Assembly: GCA_029934835.1 (NCBI GenBank)
Contig: JAOZLL010000013.1
Span: forward strand, 1 to 41,715
Length of the DNA stretch: 41,715 nucleotides
DNA from: Flavobacteriaceae bacterium
GTDB taxonomy: Bacteria; Bacteroidota; Bacteroidia; Flavobacteriales; Flavobacteriaceae
Direction: 5' to 3'
Shown in pieces: positions 36,598 to 41,715 of the stretch. Within the stretch, counting starts at the first letter, position 1. The number at the start of each line of letters is the position of its first letter. The position numbers and the translations under genes are program-made. The notes under the pieces were generated by a model, which made no database searches, was not told the DNA's origin, and saw nothing but the letters and a program-made list of their open reading frames with translations.

Positions 36598-36623
36598 GAA
36601 TGCAGAATTAAGAATTTAGAAAG

Positions 36624-37856
36624 ATGAACAAACTTTGCGACTTAGCGTCTTTACGAGAGATAAAAACCATTGCGATTTTTGCGAAACCTTTGTGTTCCTT
36701 GTGGTTAATAGTTTTCATGCTTGTATCCTTAACTTCAATCGCTCAAGAAACCCAAACATGGGCACAAAAAAACATCCAATTTTCAGGTTATATAAAATAT
36801 TTAAATACCTCAACTTTTCAAGATCTTAATGCGATTCTTAATGATAATCTTTTACACAATCGGTTAAATTTAAAAGTTTATCTAAATGACAATTTCACAA
36901 CTACACTAGAGATTCGGAATAGAGTTTTTTGGGGAAATACGATTCAATTAGTTCCTGACTATGCAGATTTAATAGATACAGATTTTCAAGATATTGATCT
37001 CAGTGTTAATTTGTTAGATAAACCTGTATTTTTAGTGCATTCTAAAATTGATAGATTGTATGTTAATTATCAATCTGATAAGTGGAATATCACTTTAGGT
37101 AGACAACGTATTAATTGGGGTAAAAACCTAGCATGGAATCCCAATGATTTGTTTAATGCGTATAGTTTTTTTGATTTTGATTATGAAGAGCGACCTGGAG
37201 CAGATGCGTTGCGAATTCAATACTATACATCTGGAAATTCTAGCGTAGAAACGGCGATAAACTATACAGATAATTGGGAAGATAATACCATAGCTTTAAA
37301 GTATAATTTTCATAAATATAAGTATGATTTTCAAATCTTAGCTGCTAAATATTTACAAGATTATATGCTAGGTTTAGGTTGGGAAGGAGCCTTGAAAAAT
37401 ATTGGGATTAAAGGAGAGATGAGTTATTTTATCCCGCAAGAAAATACGAATGAAACAGAAAACACTTTAGTCGGTGCCATCTCATTAGACTATTATTTTA
37501 AAAACGGGATTGCTGCTAATTTAGGAACACTATATAATTCTGCTGGAGTTACTGATAGAAATACCACTGAACTTAGTGGTTTTACTAATTTCCAACAATC
37601 AGCTAAAAACTTAATGCCTAATCGCTGGTCATTTTTCGGACAGTTATCCAAATCATTGACTCCAGCGATTAACACATCATTTTCGAGTATATATGCATAC
37701 GAACTACAAGGTGTTTATTTAATGCCACAAGTTAGTTATAGCATTGCCCAAAACTGGGATACTGATTTGTTAGCCCAAGTTTTTTATGGCAAACAAGAAG
37801 AAAGTTTTGACAACATAGCTAATACTGTTTTCTTAAGATTTAGATGGAGTTTTTAA
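36624..37856 (+). CDS. Outer-membrane beta-barrel protein of the Lol-like operon
   Basis: A 410-residue exported protein. The signal peptide spans about residues 1-41, ending LTSIA|QETQTW. The mature part is a barrel with GRQRINWGKNLAWNPNDLFN and EERPGADALR stretches that recall the DUF1302/alginate-export type porins, closing at FLRFRWSF. Residues about 3-29 are encoded by a dispersed intergenic repeat, and a downstream ATG (36718) would leave too short a signal peptide. So the start at 36624 seems real, though repeat-derived. It may be the outer-membrane exit of the operon's transport route. Confidence 0.75.
   Translation: MNKLCDLASLREIKTIAIFAKPLCSLWLIVFMLVSLTSIAQETQTWAQKNIQFSGYIKYLNTSTFQDLNAILNDNLLHNRLNLKVYLNDNFTTTLEIRNRVFWGNTIQLVPDYADLIDTDFQDIDLSVNLLDKPVFLVHSKIDRLYVNYQSDKWNITLGRQRINWGKNLAWNPNDLFNAYSFFDFDYEERPGADALRIQYYTSGNSSVETAINYTDNWEDNTIALKYNFHKYKYDFQILAAKYLQDYMLGLGWEGALKNIGIKGEMSYFIPQENTNETENTLVGAISLDYYFKNGIAANLGTLYNSAGVTDRNTTELSGFTNFQQSAKNLMPNRWSFFGQLSKSLTPAINTSFSSIYAYELQGVYLMPQVSYSIAQNWDTDLLAQVFYGKQEESFDNIANTVFLRFRWSF
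36630..36710 (+). repeat. Dispersed repeat in the 5' end of the barrel gene
   Basis: Words such as CTTTGCGACTTAGCGTCTTT, TTGCGAAACCTTTGTG and TTCCTTGTGGTTAA belong to an intergenic repeat type that I recognise from many Bacteroidota genomes. Here it lies in frame inside the signal-peptide coding region. Confidence 0.65.
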
Positions 37857-37857
37857 A

Positions 37858-38778
37858 CTATTTCCTAATCTTAATAAAATACTCTTTTCTAGATTTATTA
37901 TTTAAAAAAGGATCACGTAACCAAGGGTTTATATGTTTAAACTCTTTATAAGTCATCCCAAAGTCTTTTGCAAAACGGGTAATATCAGTAATAGCGGTAT
38001 CAACAGCGACTTCATAAGTTGCGATGGGTTTGTATAAATCATCGTCATCAAAGCTAAAACCATATTTTTTAGGATGAGAAATGATTTCTTTAACGGCTAC
38101 TATTCTAGGTAAATAGCGTGAGGTTTCTTCAGTAAGTAATAAATCATAATAAGTGGCTACTTCTTGTTCTGATAGTTTGTCAGAAATCCGTCTGTTTCCT
38201 GCATTATAGGCAGCAGCAGCAAGTGTCCAACTTCCAAACCTCTCTTTAGACTTCAGGAGGTATTTACAGGCAACTTTTGTAGATTTTTTTAGATCATAAC
38301 GTTCATCGACATTTGTATTTATCTCCATACCATTTTCGCGTCCTGTTTCTTTCATGATTTGCCAAAAACCTTTTGCACCTGATGGTGAAGTTACATTTTG
38401 TAAACCACTTTCTATCAAGGCTAAATACTTAAAATCATCTGGAACGCCATGTTGTGCTAAAATGGGTTCAATTATCGGAAAGTATTTATTAGCACGTTTA
38501 AAAAATAATAATCCGTTAGATTGCCAATAGGTATTTACTAATAACTCTCGATCAACACGCTCACGAATATCTGCATCATCTAAAGGTACGGATTCACCAG
38601 AAAAATCCATATAAGCAGGAAGTTTTAAGGCTTTTATTTCATATAATTCACTCGTGTTTTTTTCAATAGGGTCAGGGTTTTCCTCAGTAGTTTTATCGTT
38701 TTTACTAACGGCATTTATTAATATGCCACTTATGATAATGAGACTTATCATAACTAGTAATCTAAGTGAAGTATTCAT
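37858..38778 (-). CDS. Membrane-anchored lytic transglycosylase (SLT family)
   Basis: A 306-residue protein with an N-terminal membrane segment (about 6-23) and an SLT domain (about 105-225). The catalytic Glu is Glu123 (LALIESGLQN), followed by SGAKGFWQIM and the AAAYNAGNRRI motif. A short C-terminal region resembles a partial LysM-like repeat. It cleaves glycan strands with 1,6-anhydro product formation. It is the last gene of the mtaB block, 18 bp after rfbC. Its stop lies 1 bp from the convergent barrel gene's stop. Confidence 0.9.
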   Translation of the reverse strand: MNTSLRLLVMISLIIISGILINAVSKNDKTTEENPDPIEKNTSELYEIKALKLPAYMDFSGESVPLDDADIRERVDRELLVNTYWQSNGLLFFKRANKYFPIIEPILAQHGVPDDFKYLALIESGLQNVTSPSGAKGFWQIMKETGRENGMEINTNVDERYDLKKSTKVACKYLLKSKERFGSWTLAAAAYNAGNRRISDKLSEQEVATYYDLLLTEETSRYLPRIVAVKEIISHPKKYGFSFDDDDLYKPIATYEVAVDTAITDITRFAKDFGMTYKEFKHINPWLRDPFLNNKSRKEYFIKIRK

Positions 38779-38796
38779 GATATATTTTATTTAGGT

Positions 38797-39339
38797 TTAG
38801 GAAAAAGGAGAGTTAAAGGTAGTAAATTTCTCAGCAATCTTATCTTTTTGAGATAATATAGGATTTGAAATATCCCAATCAATTGCTAAATTTGGATCGT
38901 TCCAAAGTAAAGAACCTTCAGATTTTCCATTGTAATATTGCGAACATTTGTAACTAAAAATACTAGTGTCCTCTAAGGTTAAAAAGCCATGTGCAAATCC
39001 TTTTGGGATAAACAATTGTTTCTTGTTTTCAGCGGATAAAATTATTTTAAAATGTTGTCCATAAGTAGATGATGATTTCCGTAGATCAACGACAACATCA
39101 AGTACACTACCATTTATTACACGTACTAATTTGTCTTGTGCATAAGGTGGTTTTTGGAAATGTAAACCTCTAATTACTCCTTTAGAGGACATAGATTCGT
39201 TATCTTGAACAAAATCTATAGCCAAATGTTTAGACCATTCTGTATGATTATAGGATTCCATAAAATAGCCTCTATCATCCTTAAATACTTTTGGTGTTAG
39301 GATTAATAAATCTTTTATAGAAGTGGTTTCAATTTGCAT
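38797..39339 (-). CDS. rfbC: dTDP-4-dehydrorhamnose 3,5-epimerase
   Basis: A 180-residue cupin-fold epimerase. Catalytic His60 lies in VIRGLHFQ and the acid Tyr130 in FSYKCSQYY; FIPKGFAHGF (110-119) and DVVVDLRKS are family motifs. It converts dTDP-4-keto-6-deoxyglucose to the L-rhamnose precursor for surface glycans. The usual rfbA, rfbB and rfbD are not beside it. Confidence 0.94.
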   Translation of the reverse strand: MQIETTSIKDLLILTPKVFKDDRGYFMESYNHTEWSKHLAIDFVQDNESMSSKGVIRGLHFQKPPYAQDKLVRVINGSVLDVVVDLRKSSSTYGQHFKIILSAENKKQLFIPKGFAHGFLTLEDTSIFSYKCSQYYNGKSEGSLLWNDPNLAIDWDISNPILSQKDKIAEKFTTFNSPFS

Positions 39340-39356
39340 GATGTGTTATTATTTGC

Positions 39357-40016
39357 TTACAACATTTCTTGTAAAATACGGCTAATCTTTTTTGCTTTAT
39401 CTATAATCATAATATGAGTTCCCTCTTCTATACGAACCGAATTTTGAATATTTTTTATCGGAAAAATAGAATCAGATGTACCATGAATATGTAGTATTTC
39501 AGGATCAGATGTTTCTCGCTTCCAATTTACAATACTATCAATTGCCCATGGTAGATAGACTTCATCTCGCATACTCAAATATTTTTTATACATTTTTATT
39601 CGACCTTTAATCATTTTGCCAAAAGCATATTTTTCATATTTTTCAATATTTGAAAAAGCCTTGGTCGGAAATAATTTATGTACACTTGTTTTTTGAGATA
39701 ATCGCATTCTAGATGGCATCTCATATTTGTTTTTTATACTAGAAATAATGATGGTTTTCTTAGGCTTTAGGATTGATTTCATTTCTTGAACCATAACGCC
39801 ACCAAATGAAACACCAATCAAAATAATATTTTTATGAGTTACTTTAGTACACATTCTTTGCACATAAGAAGCTAGAGATTCATCTTTGGTTTCAGGCACT
39901 AACCATTCCAAAAAATGGAGTTCGTAGTCCTCAGGAGAAATTCTAATAAAATCAAATATTTTTGGACTAGCGGCTAAACCAGGGACAAAATAGATATGTG
40001 TTTTCTCTTTACTCAT
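39357..40016 (-). CDS. Alpha/beta hydrolase
   Basis: A 219-residue protein with an alpha/beta hydrolase pattern: oxyanion region YFVPGLAASP, nucleophile elbow GVSFGGVM with Ser70, acid candidate Asp in HGTSDSIFPI, and catalytic His in EEGTHIMII. The fold is small and lacks a signal peptide, so it is cytosolic. The substrate is unknown. It lies 10 bp after mtaB and 17 bp before rfbC. Confidence 0.85.
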   Translation of the reverse strand: MSKEKTHIYFVPGLAASPKIFDFIRISPEDYELHFLEWLVPETKDESLASYVQRMCTKVTHKNIILIGVSFGGVMVQEMKSILKPKKTIIISSIKNKYEMPSRMRLSQKTSVHKLFPTKAFSNIEKYEKYAFGKMIKGRIKMYKKYLSMRDEVYLPWAIDSIVNWKRETSDPEILHIHGTSDSIFPIKNIQNSVRIEEGTHIMIIDKAKKISRILQEML

Positions 40017-40026
40017 GTTTGCAAAG

Positions 40027-41346
40027 TTAGTCTACCCAATCAAACAAAACAATTCCATCTTCATCAATTTTTGTTAAAACTATCTGTTTAAGTGTATTAA
40101 CTAAGCTGGTATCAAATTTGGTTTTTACTTTTACGTAGTTTTCAGTAAATCCGTACATAAAACCATCTTTGTTTTCACTTTCAAAGAGTACTGTTTTTTC
40201 TTTTCCAATTTGACTTTCATAGAAAGCCCGACGTTTCTTAACAGATAAACCACGTAACATCTTACTTCGTTTATGACGCACATTTTTTGGAACGACTCCA
40301 TCCATCAAAATAGCTTCCGTATTAGGTCTTTCTGAATAGGTAAAAACGTGTAAGTATGAAATATTTAATTCGGTTAAGTAGCGATAGGTTTCTAAAAATA
40401 GTTCATCAGTTTCACCTGGAAATCCAATAATTATATCAACACCAATGGCAGCATCGGGCATCAATTCCTTAATTTTTTGGACACGTTCTGTATACAAACC
40501 TCGTTTATATCGACGTTTCATCTTTTGTAAAAGGATATCACTTCCTGTTTGTAACGGAATATGAAAATGTGGTACAAAGGTTTCTGATTGTGCTACAAAT
40601 TCAATCGTTTTATTTTTTAATAAATTCGGTTCTATTGATGAGATTCTAATTCGATGTATTCCTTCAACCTTATCGAGTGCTTTTACTAAATCATAGAATG
40701 TGTGTTCGTGTTTTTTATCACCCAATTCGCCTTTTCCATAATCACCAATATTAACACCTGTTAAAACAATTTCTTTGATGTTTTTTTTGGCGATTTCACT
40801 TGCATTTTTTAAAATATTTTCTAATGCATCACTTCTAGAAATCCCTCTTGCTAATGGTATCGTGCAATAGGTACATTTATAATCACAACCATCTTGTACC
40901 TTAAGAAATGCACGAGTTCTATCACCAATCGAATAGGCACTATCATAGCTATCAACTTCCGTAATTTCACAAGAATGAACTTCGGCTATTATATTCTTTT
41001 GAAGTGAATTTATATAATCGGTAATTTTAAATTTTTCATTTGCTCCCAAAACTAAATCTACATTTTCAACTTTGGCGAGTTCTTCAGGTTTAAGTTGTGC
41101 ATAACAACCAATGGCTATTATAAACGCCTCAGGATTACTTTTATAAGCCTTTTTTACAATAGTTTTAAATCGTTTGTCTGCATTATCAGTTACCGAACAA
41201 GTGTTAATGACATAAATGTCCGCTACTTCATCAAAGTCCACTCGATTATACCCAAGTGATTGAAAATCACGAGCTATGGTAGAGGTTTCAGAAAAATTAA
41301 GCTTACATCCTAAGGTGTAAAATGCAACAGATGTTTTTGTATTCAT
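40027..41346 (-). CDS. mtaB: tRNA ct6A/t6A37 methylthiotransferase MtaB
   Basis: A 439-residue radical SAM enzyme. The ATG at 41346 (MNTKTSVAFYTLGCKLNFSE) is used because the longer frame enters the promoter. N-terminal cluster cysteines are Cys14, Cys50 and Cys81; the radical SAM cluster CxxxCxxC is Cys154/Cys158/Cys161 (GCDYKCTYCTIP); a C-terminal TRAM domain follows. It adds a methylthio group to t6A37 of tRNAs. It is first in the minus-strand block with the hydrolase, rfbC and transglycosylase. Confidence 0.94.
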   Translation of the reverse strand: MNTKTSVAFYTLGCKLNFSETSTIARDFQSLGYNRVDFDEVADIYVINTCSVTDNADKRFKTIVKKAYKSNPEAFIIAIGCYAQLKPEELAKVENVDLVLGANEKFKITDYINSLQKNIIAEVHSCEITEVDSYDSAYSIGDRTRAFLKVQDGCDYKCTYCTIPLARGISRSDALENILKNASEIAKKNIKEIVLTGVNIGDYGKGELGDKKHEHTFYDLVKALDKVEGIHRIRISSIEPNLLKNKTIEFVAQSETFVPHFHIPLQTGSDILLQKMKRRYKRGLYTERVQKIKELMPDAAIGVDIIIGFPGETDELFLETYRYLTELNISYLHVFTYSERPNTEAILMDGVVPKNVRHKRSKMLRGLSVKKRRAFYESQIGKEKTVLFESENKDGFMYGFTENYVKVKTKFDTSLVNTLKQIVLTKIDEDGIVLFDWVD

Positions 41347-41364
41347 CGTAGTTTTTTGTGGGTG

Positions 41365-41372
41365 CAAATATA
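41365..41372 (-). promoter_or_regulatory. -7 element of the mtaB operon
   Basis: TATATTTG on the minus strand is an exact TAnnTTTG match, 19 bp before the chosen ATG. It supports that start. Confidence 0.55.
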
Positions 41373-41701
41373 AATTTTTTTTAGTCAGAAATTATTAGAC
41401 AGAAGTATATACCGCAAACAGAGGTATTCCTCGAACAAAATATAAAAATTAGAAAATTTGTGTCAAGTATAAAAGTTGGGGATTATTTATTAAGAGTTAT
41501 AAGTTTTACTTGAATATTTCAGTTTTTTAGTCGAGCTTTACAACAAAATATATATGTCAATATCTTTTAAGAGACTGCACATATATTTGCGTTACCTACC
41601 ATATTGAGCAACCTAACTAATCTAAAATATCTGTTCACTCATTATAAATTGGATTAACACTATTTGTAGTATATATTTACACTTCAAACTTGAAGTCAAT
41701 T
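41373..41701. other. Non-coding region before the truncated last gene
   Basis: About 330 bp without a credible ORF. It carries TATATTTG at 41582-41589 (exact -7 match), a second pair TTGG (41649-41652) and TATATTTA (41672-41679, 19 bp spacing), and the perfect inverted repeat ACTTCAA-AC-TTGAAGT at 41681-41696. Confidence 0.5.
41649..41696 (+). promoter_or_regulatory. Possible promoter with palindrome before the last ORF
   Basis: TTGG and TATATTTA (one mismatch) at 19 bp spacing are followed directly by the 16-bp palindrome ACTTCAAACTTGAAGT and then an ATG 5 bp later. The palindrome is where an operator would sit. Confidence 0.4.
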
Positions 41702-41715
41702 ATGAAAAACTTATT
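41702..41715 (+). CDS. Start of a truncated gene
   Basis: ATGAAAAACTTATT at the window end could encode MKNL..., a typical signal-peptide start, cut off by the edge. Only the promoter-like sites upstream support it. Confidence 0.35.

Overview
The window is about 41.7 kb of low-GC chromosomal DNA from a member of the Bacteroidota, most likely Flavobacteriaceae. The evidence is family-level: signal peptides ending in A|Q, few Shine-Dalgarno sites, repeated TAnnTTTG (-7) promoter elements, a short proline-tRNA ligase, the SpoIIM/DUF4129/DUF4350/MoxR/DUF58 cluster, the DUF6089-uppS-bamA-ompH-ompH-murI block, and an mreBCD-mrdA-rodA operon. Most genes are housekeeping or envelope genes. I see no phage, transposase, CRISPR array or rRNA.

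Layout. 1-6449 (+): a six-gene MoxR/DUF58 membrane cluster whose first gene is flanked by heptamer repeats. 6459-7757 (+): two tandem outer-membrane barrel paralogues with a promoter and a terminator. 7776-8948 (+): three 88-bp direct repeats, each carrying a 27-codon mini-ORF, running straight into the start codon of xerD. 9070-11663 (-): a FadL-type barrel and a very low-complexity Y/G/N, P-R-T and S/R-rich lipoprotein. 11763-13697 (+): proS, tRNA-Glu(UUC) and rpsT. 13750-19284 (-): the cell elongation operon mreB-mreC-mreD-mrdA-rodA. 19538-20614 (-): prfA. 20805-27090 (+): DUF6089 protein, uppS, bamA, two Skp/OmpH chaperones and murI, linking undecaprenyl phosphate supply, outer-membrane protein assembly and peptidoglycan precursor supply. 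27087-29032 (-): a saccharopine dehydrogenase-family protein and a DUF1573 protein. 29164-31791 (+): valS.

31909-37856 (+) is the most system-like region. It holds a TetR regulator with a palindromic operator sitting on its own promoter, a LolA-like periplasmic protein, two LolC/E-type FtsX permeases, a LolD-type ATPase and an outer-membrane barrel. Together these could form a dedicated inner-to-outer-membrane route for a lipid-like or lipoprotein cargo. The barrel's signal peptide is partly encoded by a dispersed intergenic repeat.

37858-41346 (-): mtaB, a small alpha/beta hydrolase, rfbC and a lytic transglycosylase, probably co-transcribed from a promoter just upstream of mtaB. 41347-41701 is a non-coding stretch with two promoter-like sites and a palindrome ahead of an ATG that is cut off by the window end.

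The two stretches most worth a second look are the 88-bp repeat array fused to xerD and the TetR/Lol-like/barrel operon. No homology searches were possible, so family names rest on recognised motifs and gene order.
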